A stretch of DNA of 13,896 bases, taken from Methanobacterium sp. UBA8 (GTDB lineage Archaea > Methanobacteriota > Methanobacteria > Methanobacteriales > Methanobacteriaceae). The notes below the pieces were generated by a model. It was given only the letters and a program-made list of their open reading frames with translations. It searched no databases and had not been told where the DNA came from. The stretch is from the NCBI GenBank assembly GCA_002509665.1, contig DADN01000303.1, forward strand, positions 1-13,896, given 5' to 3'. How positions within the stretch are numbered: the stretch's first letter is position 1; each line of letters opens with the position of its first letter. Positions 1-6,951 of this stretch are shown here, in pieces. A program made the position numbers and the translations under genes.

Positions 1-71
1 TGTTTTAGTATGGTTTTAATTATTTTAGAACCCATTCTTCCGCTTGCGCCTGTTACAGCCACTCCAATCAT
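1..71 (-). CDS. dapB: 4-hydroxy-tetrahydrodipicolinate reductase (DapB), N-terminal fragment, cut by window edge
   Basis: Only the first 23 codons are present and the gene runs off the left edge. The peptide begins MIGVAVTGASGRMGSK, the glycine-rich Rossmann nucleotide-binding turn of DapB (GxxGRMG). The enzyme reduces the DapA product with NAD(P)H in the cytoplasm, the step after DapA in diaminopimelate/lysine synthesis, and it lies directly downstream of dapA on the same strand. The start was placed at the ATG at 69-71 because family members begin right at the beta strand. An in-frame ATG 18 nt upstream (87-89) is possible, but GGGAG at 83-87 overlaps it and can serve as ribosome site for the inner start. 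The 131-nt gap to dapA is long for this operon and holds a dyad and T-rich tracts. Confidence 0.9.
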   Translation of the reverse strand, partial: MIGVAVTGASGRMGSKIIKTILK

Positions 72-90
72 TTTATCAACTTCTCCCATA

Positions 91-137
91 AAAAATTATA
101 AAAAAACCCCGAAAAACCAACAAAAACATAGTTTTTG
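91..137 (-). promoter_or_regulatory. dapA-dapB spacer: perfect dyad followed by T-rich tract and TATA-like site
   Basis: A perfect inverted repeat, CAAAAAC / ATA / GTTTTTG, lies at 121-137. Read on the minus strand it is followed by T-rich stretches (120-91), including seven consecutive T and TTTATAAT at 102-95. The TATA-like block is centred about 26 nt from the dapB start at 71, so it could drive a near-leaderless dapB transcript. Alternatively the hairpin plus U-tract could attenuate read-through from dapA. A direct repeat GAGGGA (137-142, 149-154) adjoins it. The sequence is seen; both roles are inferred. Confidence 0.35.
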
Positions 138-202
138 AGGGAATTCTCGAGGGATTATAAAAATTAAATTAAACAATATTTTTAGCGAACGTGCTAACTA
201 AT

Positions 203-1096
203 CTAAATTAAATCAAGATTTTCAAGTACCTCTTTTAATTTAGCCTTGTTTTCCTCATTAATAGGGGCAAGAGGCATTCTTACATTACCTGCTGGCCTTC
301 CCATCATATTTAAAGCTGTTTTTGCTGGTACAGGATTTGTTTCAATGAACAGCGTTTTCATGAGATCATAAAGTTCATAGTGTGCTTCAGAGGCAGACTC
401 AAAGTCACCTTCCAATGCATAATTAACCAGCTGACTCATACGTGCTGGATCAACATTTGCAACAACACTTATGACTCCTTTTGCACCTAATGCAATCATA
501 GGAAGTGTAAGATCGTCATTTCCAGATAGAACCGCAAATTCATTAGTCTTACCTATTTCATCAACTTTTTTAATTATTTGAGATACTTTATCCAGGTCAG
601 GGTTTGCCTCTTTAATGGCAGCGATGTTGTCAAGTTCTGCAACTTTTCCTATAGTTTCAACGTCAATATCAGTACCTGTTCTTGAAGGTACATTGTAAAC
701 TATTATAGGAATATTTGTAGATTCTGCAAGTAATTTATAATGCTCATAAAGACCGTTTTGCTGTGGTTTATTATAATAAGGTGTTATAACCAGTGCCCCA
801 TCTGCACCTATATCTTCAGCATGTTTAACAAGCCCAAGAGCTTCCTTAGATGAATTACTGCCCGCACCGGCGATAGTCGTAGCTTTGCCGTCAGCTTCGT
901 CAATTAAAATATCTAACAGCTTTCTGTGCTCATCGTGAGATATTGTAGCTGATTCACCAGTTGTTCCTGCTGCTAATATCCCATCAACGCCGTTTTCTAT
1001 CAAATAATTTATATTTTCACGAATCCCTTCTTCATCTATTTCATCGTTTTTCGTGTATGGGGTCACCATAGCCACGGTCGTACCTTCAAATTTCAT
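203..1096 (-). CDS. dapA: 4-hydroxy-tetrahydrodipicolinate synthase (DapA)
   Basis: Class I aldolase (TIM barrel) that condenses pyruvate with aspartate semialdehyde, the first committed step to diaminopimelate and lysine, in the cytoplasm. The protein has 297 residues, normal for the family. Visible signatures are GTTGES at 44-49 (the two threonines of the proton relay), YNVPSRTG from Y134 (catalytic tyrosine and the substrate-binding arginine region), and IKEA with the Schiff-base lysine K162. ITPYYNKP at about 104-111 is another family block. The ATG overlaps the aspartokinase stop in an ATGA arrangement (1093-1096), indicating translational coupling. dapB follows on the same strand. All catalytic positions look intact. 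Confidence 0.97.
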   Translation of the reverse strand: MKFEGTTVAMVTPYTKNDEIDEEGIRENINYLIENGVDGILAAGTTGESATISHDEHRKLLDILIDEADGKATTIAGAGSNSSKEALGLVKHAEDIGADGALVITPYYNKPQQNGLYEHYKLLAESTNIPIIVYNVPSRTGTDIDVETIGKVAELDNIAAIKEANPDLDKVSQIIKKVDEIGKTNEFAVLSGNDDLTLPMIALGAKGVISVVANVDPARMSQLVNYALEGDFESASEAHYELYDLMKTLFIETNPVPAKTALNMMGRPAGNVRMPLAPINEENKAKLKEVLENLDLI

Positions 1097-2313
1097 TTTA
1101 AGACACCTTTTACAAGTTCATAAGCCTTATTACCATCATCCCAATCCACAAAAAGAACAACAGAAGTCTGACTTGAAGAAATTTCAACAATATTTATTTT
1201 ACTTTTTTGTAAAGGTTCAGTTATTTCTGCTATTACTCCAGGAGTGTCTATAAAATCCTGACTTGCAACAGTTATCATTGCAATTTCTCTTCCCAGAGAA
1301 AGAGAACTTAAGTCATCAGTTGCTACAACAACCTCGTGGAGAACTTCATGAGCACGTTCTGAATCAGATTTATTAACGAATACAGTTATTGAATTTTGAC
1401 CTGTAGAAATTCCATAAATATTAATTTTATATTTTGCAAGAGTATCTGTGATTTTTGACAAAATTCCAGATTTTGTTAAAATCTCTTCTCCAACAACAGC
1501 GATAACAGATATAGGCTCACTGTTTATGGTTGCACATTTTAGTAATTCATTATTGGAAGGACCTATAATTTCTGTCCCAGGAGTAGATAAATCTCCTTTT
1601 TCATATCCAATTATTTTAGCATCAATTTTTGGATCTTTGTATTTTAAAGCATGAGGATGTAATACCTGTGCTCCATGAGTAGCAAGGTCCCTCATTTCTT
1701 CAACCGAAATTTTATCAAGCTTTTTAGCCGAGAGAAGTTTATTTGGGTCGGTAGACATTACTCCATCCACGTCAGTTACAATGATAACTTCTTCTGCTTC
1801 GAGGCAGTGCCCAAGCAAAAATGCAGTTATGTCACTTCCTCCTCGTCCTAAAGTTGTGATGTTCCCTGATTCATTTTTTCCAAGGTATCCACAGACTACT
1901 GGAATTATTCCTTCGTCTATCATTTCTTTAATCTTGCTTGATTTTTCTTCTGTTACTTCAAAGTTAATTTTTGCACTTAAAAAATTGTTATCAGTAATTA
2001 CGGGCCAAGCATCTGCATATGGATCTACATATTCTGATTTAACACCTAAAGATTCGATAGTTGATGAAAATATCCTAACACTAGTCATTTCACCCATTGA
2101 AACAACCTCAGCAAGTTGCTTGTCTGTTATAGATTTTCCCATAGCCGTATCTACAATTTTTAAAAACTCATCTGTCGTTTTGTTTATTGCAGATACAACA
2201 ACTACCATCTTTTTACCTTTCATGTATTCATTTACAACTGATTGCGCTGCTTTTTTAATACGTTCTCCATTACCAACGGATGTTCCTCCGAACTTGGCCA
2301 CTATAATTCCCAT
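1093..2313 (-). CDS. lysC: Aspartate kinase with two C-terminal ACT domains
   Basis: Phosphorylates aspartate to aspartyl phosphate, the entry step of the aspartate family (lysine, threonine, methionine). The 406 residues comprise an amino-acid kinase domain (about 1-250) and two ACT domains (about 265-330 and 345-406), which in this family bind the feedback amino acid. Key motifs are KFGGTS at 7-12, GRGGSD at 156-161 and VTDVDGV at 179-185. The ACT part carries a TPGVIAEI segment around 357-364, and the second ACT domain ends in typical form. The ATG at 2313 has AGGTGTGA about 10 nt upstream. The gene sits 38 nt after S17e and overlaps dapA by 4 nt. No homoserine dehydrogenase is fused. Aspartate semialdehyde dehydrogenase is not in this window; it may lie beyond the left edge. 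Confidence 0.96.
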   Translation of the reverse strand: MGIIVAKFGGTSVGNGERIKKAAQSVVNEYMKGKKMVVVVSAINKTTDEFLKIVDTAMGKSITDKQLAEVVSMGEMTSVRIFSSTIESLGVKSEYVDPYADAWPVITDNNFLSAKINFEVTEEKSSKIKEMIDEGIIPVVCGYLGKNESGNITTLGRGGSDITAFLLGHCLEAEEVIIVTDVDGVMSTDPNKLLSAKKLDKISVEEMRDLATHGAQVLHPHALKYKDPKIDAKIIGYEKGDLSTPGTEIIGPSNNELLKCATINSEPISVIAVVGEEILTKSGILSKITDTLAKYKINIYGISTGQNSITVFVNKSDSERAHEVLHEVVVATDDLSSLSLGREIAMITVASQDFIDTPGVIAEITEPLQKSKINIVEISSSQTSVVLFVDWDDGNKAYELVKGVLK

Positions 2314-2351
2314 TAACTGTCACACCTGAAGTCTATTGATATCTATAAGAT

Positions 2352-2543
2352 CTATTGAGGTCCTTGTTTTACTAGTCTAGTTACGTATCCTGCAATTTTA
2401 TTTCTAAGATGTTTTGTACTTACAGTAGAAAATTGTTCTACTAATTTTTTATTTTCATCAAAGTCTGTGGTAAATTTACCCTCATATGTTTCTACTAATT
2501 CTTTTGCAGTTCTTTTTACGAATGATGTTCTTATGTTACCCAT
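2352..2543 (-). CDS. rps17e: 30S ribosomal protein S17e
   Basis: A 63-residue basic protein beginning [16 protein letters not shown] and containing the [16 protein letters not shown] block, which marks the archaeal/eukaryotic small-subunit protein eS17. The length matches archaeal members, which lack the eukaryotic C-terminal extension. It acts in the 30S subunit. The gene starts 8 nt inside the end of the chorismate mutase gene (2536-2543), with GGAGG 7 nt before its ATG inside the mutase coding sequence, so the two are probably translated together. It is the only translation gene in an otherwise amino-acid biosynthesis operon. Confidence 0.97.
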   Translation of the reverse strand: MGNIRTSFVKRTAKELVETYEGKFTTDFDENKKLVEQFSTVSTKHLRNKIAGYVTRLVKQGPQ

Positions 2544-2841
2544 TAGTATTCCTCCTAAGTATTTTTTCTTGTTCTTTTTTGCTTAATTCCATCAAAATTT
2601 TCATTATTTTATTGATGAAGTCTCCATCTATTTCTTTCTGTTTGGAGATCTTTTTAATTTTATCTTGAATAAAATCTTCTCTTTTCTTATCTTCGATGGG
2701 AATGCCAAGAGCCATTTTTGCACTGACAATATCCTTGGCAAGAGATGTTCTTTTTTCTATTAAATATATTAGTTCTTCATCTATTTTATCGATTGCGACT
2801 CTAGATTCTTGAAGAACTTTTAAAGCTTCTGCCTTATCCAC
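2536..2841 (-). CDS. aroQ: Chorismate mutase, AroQ class (monofunctional)
   Basis: Converts chorismate to prephenate on the route to phenylalanine and tyrosine. The 101-residue all-alpha protein contains every active-site position of the E. coli mutase domain with a constant offset of three: R14, R31, K42, D51, R54, E55, S87 and Q91 (E. coli R11, R28, K39, D48, R51, E52, S84, Q88). This makes it very likely active. No prephenate dehydratase or dehydrogenase is fused. The start is GTG, supported by AAGGTGA with about 5 nt spacing. It lies 32 nt downstream of the shikimate kinase gene, from the same pathway, and overlaps S17e by 8 nt. Confidence 0.95.
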   Translation of the reverse strand: MDKAEALKVLQESRVAIDKIDEELIYLIEKRTSLAKDIVSAKMALGIPIEDKKREDFIQDKIKKISKQKEIDGDFINKIMKILMELSKKEQEKILRRNTNG

Positions 2842-2873
2842 TTTTTCACCTTTAATTATTTAAAAAAGGAGAC

Positions 2874-3743
2874 TTATTCACTCAGAATTTCCTTCGTGCC
2901 TTCATTATCAACTTCAGTACGTATAATGCTCCCTTCATAAGAGCTCCATGAGGCGAAAACATCATCTAAAGCTTTATCATCAGTTACAGCTACAAATGAA
3001 GGCCCCGTACCTGATAATCCGGCTGCAATTGCACCTGCACTCAGTGCATCAATGGCAATATTAGGATTAAATTCAAGAGCTGCACAATATAAAAGTCCAT
3101 TTAAAGTTAGAGCCTTATATATATCACCTTTTAAAGCCTGATCAAATGCGAGCTCGACATAAGGTGAGAGAAGTTTCATCTTCAAAATATCAGATTGTGC
3201 AGTAAGTGATTTTTTATCTGGCATATATATTAATATATTTTGCTTTTCCATGTCCTGCTTTTTCAAAATTTTTCGGTTCATGTTGTCGGTTACAGTTAAT
3301 CCTCCAAAAAAGGAAGCACTTGCATCGTCAAATGCACCAGTAATGGTAACACCTGCCTCTAATGAAGCATCTATAGCTAAATTTAATACTTCAATATCCG
3401 ACATATGATAATCAGAACCATATTCTTTTGATAAAGCTGAAACAGTAGCCTGAGTCACTGCATTTGAAGTTGCACTGCTGCTTGAAAGTCCAGATGCAAC
3501 TGGAAGATCAGAATATGTTTTAACCCTAACTCCAGTCTCGATATCAAATTTACTCAGAACCATTTTGACACATAGTTCCATTAAACTTGTATCTACATCT
3601 TTATCTGACTTGCATATTATATCTGATGATTTTAATTCCACTTCTGCAGTTACGTATCGTTCAATACCAAATGCAGAACCACAACCAGTGGCTATTGCAT
3701 TAATAACTGTTGCAGAACCTGGAGATTTAACAACTGTTTTCAA
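2874..3743 (-). CDS. aroK: Shikimate kinase, archaeal GHMP type
   Basis: Phosphorylates shikimate to shikimate 3-phosphate. It belongs to the GHMP kinase superfamily, unrelated to the bacterial P-loop AroK. Visible are the N-terminal [14 protein letters not shown] block, the ATP-binding loop [11 protein letters not shown] (residues 81-91 from the TTG start) and the C-terminal glycine motif [12 protein letters not shown] chose TTG at 3743-3741 as the start, giving 289 residues. AAAGGTGAT (3755-3747) lies just upstream with about 5 nt spacing, and the protein then begins [13 protein letters not shown], close to where the family starts. An in-frame ATG at 3767 (297 residues) has no visible ribosome site. 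It is the first gene of the minus-strand operon and precedes chorismate mutase. Confidence 0.92.
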   Translation of the reverse strand: MKTVVKSPGSATVINAIATGCGSAFGIERYVTAEVELKSSDIICKSDKDVDTSLMELCVKMVLSKFDIETGVRVKTYSDLPVASGLSSSSATSNAVTQATVSALSKEYGSDYHMSDIEVLNLAIDASLEAGVTITGAFDDASASFFGGLTVTDNMNRKILKKQDMEKQNILIYMPDKKSLTAQSDILKMKLLSPYVELAFDQALKGDIYKALTLNGLLYCAALEFNPNIAIDALSAGAIAAGLSGTGPSFVAVTDDKALDDVFASWSSYEGSIIRTEVDNEGTKEILSE

Positions 3744-3755
3744 TATATCACCTTT
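3744..3755 (-). promoter_or_regulatory. Shine-Dalgarno site that favours the TTG start of shikimate kinase
   Basis: On the minus strand AAAGGTGAT runs from 3755 to 3747 and complements the ATCACCUCC end expected of archaeal 16S rRNA. Spacing to TTG 3743 is optimal, whereas the upstream ATG 3767 lacks such a site. This decides the start in favour of TTG. Confidence 0.6.
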
Positions 3756-3800
3756 AGGTGTTATCATTATTCATAACTAGATAAGAAGATTACGATATGT

Positions 3801-3826
3801 ACATTTATAACTCCTGATATTTAAAT
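3801..3826 (-). promoter_or_regulatory. Candidate TATA boxes for the shikimate kinase to dapB operon
   Basis: Two AT-rich boxes on the minus strand, ATTTAAATATC (3826-3816) and TTATAAAT (3810-3803), lie at suitable distances. A start about 26 nt downstream of the second gives a leader of roughly 35 nt to the TTG start and leaves room for the Shine-Dalgarno site. Composition is AT-rich throughout, so the assignment is tentative. Confidence 0.35.
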
Positions 3827-4097
3827 AAAATACACATTACCCCTTTAAAATCATAATTTCATGACAATCCCATTTTAAATCTAATTCGTATGGTAAAAAT
3901 ATACAACAAAAACAGAATTTAAGAACAAATGAGAAAAAAATAAATCAATAACATGTTGAATGACTTTACCACACCCACAAACTTAACTAGTTTAAGAAAA
4001 TTAGGACTATCACCTAAAAGATACACTTTAACATGTTTTTATCTGCAGTGACTTGCGGGTTAAATTTAAATCTTAAAAAAACCAAATAGATATTTTA

Positions 4098-4106
4098 TTA
4101 AATATA
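4098..4106 (+). promoter_or_regulatory. Candidate TATA box for thioredoxin-like protein and cbiD
   Basis: TTAAATATA resembles the archaeal TTTAWATA box. Initiation about 26 nt downstream (near 4130) would place the hairpins at 4153-4229 inside a leader of roughly 135 nt. A nearer AT block at 4242-4249 is too close to the ATG to give a leader with the visible GGAGGT. Inferred. Confidence 0.3.
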
Positions 4107-4152
4107 AAAAGACTAAAATATTGAATAAGCTTTAAAAAATTTTCAATTTTTT

Positions 4153-4229
4153 AAGGTTCGAAAACCTCTCAAAAATTCAAAGAATTTTCGGAGCACTCAA
4201 ACAATTCATGTTTGTAAGCTCAGGTTTTC
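4153..4229 (+). promoter_or_regulatory. Structured leader with competing stems upstream of the thioredoxin/cbiD pair
   Basis: Three local hairpins are visible: AGGTT-CGAA-AACCT (4154-4167), AAAATTC-AAA-GAATTTT (4172-4188, perfect) and CAAAC/GTTTG (4198-4214) inside GAGC/GCTC. In addition GAAAACCT (4160-4167) is fully complementary to AGGTTTTC (4222-4229), which would close a three-way junction around the last two hairpins. The first hairpin and this closing stem share AACCT (4163-4167), so they exclude each other, a geometry typical of RNA switches. It ends 35 nt before the ATG. It lacks a cobalamin riboswitch box. It could equally be a dispersed palindromic repeat. Confidence 0.4.
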
Positions 4230-4264
4230 TCAAGTTAAAATCTTAATATAATGGAGGTTAAATA

Positions 4265-4528
4265 ATGGCTGTTAAAGTAGAAGTATTTACATCTCCTTCA
4301 TGCCCATACTGTCCTATGGCCATAGAAGTTGTTGACGCAGTAAAAAAAGAAATGCAAGACGATATAGAAGTTGAAAAAATCGATATAATGCAGAACCGTG
4401 AAAAAGCAATAGAATATGGTTTAATGGCAGTTCCAGCTGTTGCTATAAATGGTAATGTTAAATTTGTGGGAGCTCCTGAAAAAGATGAGCTAGAAAAAGC
4501 TATTAAAGAAGAAATCCAATCAAGCTAA
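4265..4528 (+). CDS. Thioredoxin/glutaredoxin-like protein with CPYC active site
   Basis: An 87-residue cytoplasmic dithiol oxidoreductase of the small archaeal thioredoxin-like family. The redox motif is C13-P-Y-C16 after FTSPS, and the cis-proline loop is MAVPAVAING. It closely resembles the structurally studied Mt0807 protein of Methanothermobacter, as I recall its sequence. CPYC is the glutaredoxin-type motif, but the protein is shorter than standard thioredoxin. GGAGGT at 4253-4258 supports the ATG. cbiD begins 10 nt after its stop, so the two are probably one transcript; a role in keeping a cofactor-synthesis step reduced would be inference. The physiological reductant cannot be read from the sequence. 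Confidence 0.93.
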   Translation: MAVKVEVFTSPSCPYCPMAIEVVDAVKKEMQDDIEVEKIDIMQNREKAIEYGLMAVPAVAINGNVKFVGAPEKDELEKAIKEEIQSS

Positions 4529-4538
4529 TTTTAGAAAA

Positions 4539-5648
4539 ATGGAAATCCACAGTGAACCCCTCAGTAATGAGTCGGAAGACAGAGATACAGGGGAAAATAA
4601 TGAAAATTCCCCTTATGGGATTACAACAGGGAGCGCAGCAACAGCATCAGCAGTTGCAGCAGTTTTAACTGTAAATGGAAATATTATATCACAGATAGAT
4701 ATTGAAACTCCTTTTGGAATACTTAAAATTGATATAAATTGCTCAAGAAAAATTAATTCTAATTCTGGAAGGGCATGTGTAGTTAAAATGCCCTATAATG
4801 ATCCTGATGTCACCACAAATCTCAAGATATGTGCTGACGTAAGGATAACTGAAAATAACAAAATAAAAATTAAAGGCGGAAAGGGCGTCGGCAAAGTAAC
4901 CAAACCAGGTTTACAGGTTCCTGTTGGAGAGTATGCTATAAATCCTGTTCCAAGACGGATGATAAAAACTAATCTCCAAAAGGTACTCCCTAAAGGAAAA
5001 GGGGCAGAAGTTACAATATTTGTCCCAAAAGGAGAAGAAATTGCAAAAAGAACTATGAATTCTCGCCTTGGCATAACAGGAGGTATTTCAATTCTTGGAA
5101 CAACTGGTATCGCAAGGCCTATGTCCTCCAAAGCATATAAAGAATCTTTAGCCTGCCAGATTGATGTTGCGGCGGCTGAAGGATACAGCGATCTTATTTT
5201 TGTGCCGGGTAACATTGGAGAACGCCTCGCAGTAAAAATTTTAGATGCACCTAAAGACAAAATAGTTCAAATGAGCAATTTTGTAGGTTACATGTTAAAT
5301 AAAGCTGAAGAAAAAGGTATCAGCAAAATTACATTATTCGGGCACTCGGGTAAACTCATTAAAATTGCTGCAGGTATTTTTAACACTAAAAACAGTGTTG
5401 CTGATGGAAGAAGAGAAATAATAGCAGCATACTGCGGACTTTTAGGTGCAGACAAAAATATAATACATGCTATTTTTAAATCTAAAACTACTGAAGACAT
5501 GATAACTATTCTTGATAAAGAAAATATGACTTTCCCTGTGTTTGAGCTCATAGGTAAATCTATAAAAGAGAGATGTCAGGAAAAGTATAATATAGATTTT
5601 GATGTAATTATCGTTACAATGGACGGCAGAATTTTAAACAAACATTAA
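4539..5648 (+). CDS. cbiD: Cobalt-precorrin-5B (C1)-methyltransferase CbiD
   Basis: Methylates C1 of cobalt-precorrin-5B using SAM in the anaerobic branch of cobalamin (corrinoid) synthesis; methanogens need corrinoids for methyl transfer. The 369 residues carry the family's opening YGITTGSAATA (26-36), VPRRMI, GITGGISILGTTGIARPMSS in the middle, GNIGE, and FGHSGKLIKIAAG near 266-278. The first 25 residues are acidic and polar, precede the conserved start and look like a dispensable extension. No other in-frame start exists before YGITTG, so ATG 4539 was kept despite the absence of a strong Shine-Dalgarno site in the 10-nt gap. Translation may be coupled to the thioredoxin-like gene upstream. 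Confidence 0.95.
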   Translation: MEIHSEPLSNESEDRDTGENNENSPYGITTGSAATASAVAAVLTVNGNIISQIDIETPFGILKIDINCSRKINSNSGRACVVKMPYNDPDVTTNLKICADVRITENNKIKIKGGKGVGKVTKPGLQVPVGEYAINPVPRRMIKTNLQKVLPKGKGAEVTIFVPKGEEIAKRTMNSRLGITGGISILGTTGIARPMSSKAYKESLACQIDVAAAEGYSDLIFVPGNIGERLAVKILDAPKDKIVQMSNFVGYMLNKAEEKGISKITLFGHSGKLIKIAAGIFNTKNSVADGRREIIAAYCGLLGADKNIIHAIFKSKTTEDMITILDKENMTFPVFELIGKSIKERCQEKYNIDFDVIIVTMDGRILNKH

Positions 5649-5684
5649 CTGCTTTTATAGTCAGGTGCAAAAATTAGACTGTCT

Positions 5685-5809
5685 ATCCAAATGAAATAAT
5701 TGAATTTAATCAATTTAAAATCATTATGCTGGACTTTCAAATATTGTAAGTTTAATTAATTACGCTCATGACTATAAAATCATGATTAAATAAATTTATG
5801 ATTTTTATA
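5685..5809 (+). promoter_or_regulatory. cbiD to glycosyltransferase spacer: dyads and TATA candidates
   Basis: The spacer has a short perfect dyad TAGAC-T-GTCTA (5685-5695). It also has a longer hairpin pairing AAAATCATGA (5776-5785) with TTATGATTTT (5796-5805), with one G-U position. TTTATG (5795-5800) and TTTATA (5804-5809) are TATA-like; the first would give a short leader that includes the AGGTGA ribosome site. The hairpin overlaps the promoter candidate, so it could be an operator, but AT-rich sequence makes such dyads by chance. Confidence 0.3.
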
Positions 5810-5826
5810 CAGATATAATTTAATTT

Positions 5827-5832
5827 AGGTGA
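5827..5832 (+). promoter_or_regulatory. Shine-Dalgarno AGGTGA fixing the glycosyltransferase start
   Basis: AGGTGA overlaps a GTG (5829) that is in frame with the gene. Spacing is 5 nt to ATG 5838 and only 2 nt to ATG 5835, so translation most likely begins at 5838. The GTG is part of the ribosome site rather than a start. Confidence 0.6.
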
Positions 5833-5837
5833 ACATG

Positions 5838-6908
5838 ATGAAGATATGCATGGTTGGTCATTTTCCACCCCATTTAGGAGGTATTTCTTCATATACTTAT
5901 CTTTTATCCAAAGAACTGATAAATCGAGGGGATAAAGTATGTGTATTGACATATCCTCATGAAAATATCGATGATATTGAAGATATTCCTGTTTTTACAG
6001 CCCCAACTGTAAATATTAAGGGTATACGCGGATTTTTATTTTCAATATCTGCCACATTTAAGCTTTTGAGAATGGTCCGAAAATATAAAATTGATCTCAT
6101 ACACGCGCATTACGTTATGCCCCCAGGATTAATAGCAATTATTTGCAGTATGTTTTCAGGGGCTAAAACAGCGATTACAATACACGGCTCAGACATATTC
6201 GTCCTGGCGCGTAAACCCATTCTAAAATCAATGATTAAATTTATTTTAAAAAGATCGGATTATGTATTCGTTGTAAGTGATTCGCTTAAAGAGAATGTCC
6301 TTAAACTGGGCATTGAGGGGCTTGAAAATAAGCTGTCAATCACATATAATGCTGTAGATATTGAAAGATTTAGACCAGATCAGAAAAGTATGTTTAAAGA
6401 AGAGATACATATAGACCCACAAAAGCCTGTTGTGCTTTTTGTTGGTAATTTAGTGTGGCAAAAAGGTGTTGAATATCTTATACGTGCAAAAGAATTCCTT
6501 AACATGGACGCAGAAATCGTGATTGTCGGAGATGGGCCCCTGCTCGAAGAACTTAAGGGTATTGTAGAATTCGAAAAAAAGGAAGGAATTACATTTACCG
6601 GCGCGAGAAATGATGTTGAAAACATAATGCCTGCTGCAGATGTTGTAGTGGTGCCTTCTGTATCTGAAAGTTTCGGTATTGTAGTTTTAGAGGCTATGGC
6701 ATCGGGTAAACCTGTAGTTGCTACCAAAGTTGGAGGAATTCCAGAGGTTGTGAATAAAGAAACTGGAATACTTGTAAATCCAGAAGATCCAGTAGGACTT
6801 GCAGAGGCAGTTGATAAAATACTGCAGGATAAAGAACTTAAAGATAAGATGGGGAAAACTGCAAGGGAACAGGTAATGAAATATGCAGGGGTTGAAATCC
6901 CCTACTGA
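5838..6908 (+). CDS. Glycosyltransferase family 4 (GT-B fold)
   Basis: Transfers a sugar from an activated donor to an unknown acceptor (envelope polysaccharide, glycoprotein or glycolipid). From ATG 5838 it has 356 residues. The N-terminal acceptor domain starts with HFPPHLGGISSY (8-19) and includes IHAHYVMPPG (88-97) and IHGSDIF (115-121). The C-terminal donor domain has VGNLVWQKGVEYLI (202-214), GDGP (231-234) and the retaining-GT4 E-x7-E motif ESFGIVVLE (277-285), followed by EAMASGKPVVAT and GGIPEVV. No membrane segment or signal peptide is seen. The C-terminus stops at GVEIPY, somewhat short for a family that usually continues with another helix. MoaC follows after 43 nt with no functional link evident. 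Confidence 0.93.
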   Translation: MKICMVGHFPPHLGGISSYTYLLSKELINRGDKVCVLTYPHENIDDIEDIPVFTAPTVNIKGIRGFLFSISATFKLLRMVRKYKIDLIHAHYVMPPGLIAIICSMFSGAKTAITIHGSDIFVLARKPILKSMIKFILKRSDYVFVVSDSLKENVLKLGIEGLENKLSITYNAVDIERFRPDQKSMFKEEIHIDPQKPVVLFVGNLVWQKGVEYLIRAKEFLNMDAEIVIVGDGPLLEELKGIVEFEKKEGITFTGARNDVENIMPAADVVVVPSVSESFGIVVLEAMASGKPVVATKVGGIPEVVNKETGILVNPEDPVGLAEAVDKILQDKELKDKMGKTAREQVMKYAGVEIPY

Positions 6909-6951
6909 TTAATTAACTTCGTAAATTTAAAATTTGGAGGAGCTGACTTGA

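Larger units (their letters stand above)
3781..4264. other. Divergent intergenic region between the shikimate kinase operon and the thioredoxin/cbiD pair
   Basis: This stretch of about 480 nt holds no open frame worth calling. Besides the operon promoter on its left side, it contains a perfect hairpin TTAGG/CCTAA (4001-4005 with 4013-4017), a TATA-like TTAAATATA at 4098-4106, and the structured segment 4153-4229 described separately. No tRNA or C/D-box RNA was recognised. A GGTTCGAAA at 4155 resembles a tRNA T-loop but has no tRNA around it. Confidence 0.5.

Noticed and set aside
1781..2329. Plus-strand 182-residue open frame
   Set aside because: Antisense shadow of aspartokinase; composition is not protein-like and the minus-strand gene has all its motifs.
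4151..4168. GGTTCGAAA resembling a tRNA T-loop
   Set aside because: No acceptor stem, anticodon arm or D-arm can be drawn around it; it is better explained as a small hairpin AGGTT-CGAA-AACCT.
4130..4264. Cobalamin riboswitch upstream of cbiD
   Set aside because: The conserved B12-box and overall architecture are not present; the leader is also too short for that class.
4793..5260. Minus-strand 155-residue open frame inside cbiD
   Set aside because: Antisense shadow of a clear CbiD gene, with no ribosome site and no recognisable motifs.
6892..6904. GGGG/CCCC mini-hairpin at the end of the glycosyltransferase gene as a terminator
   Set aside because: It lies within codons, has short arms, and is not followed by a T-run; moaC follows with only a 43-nt gap, so read-through is likely.
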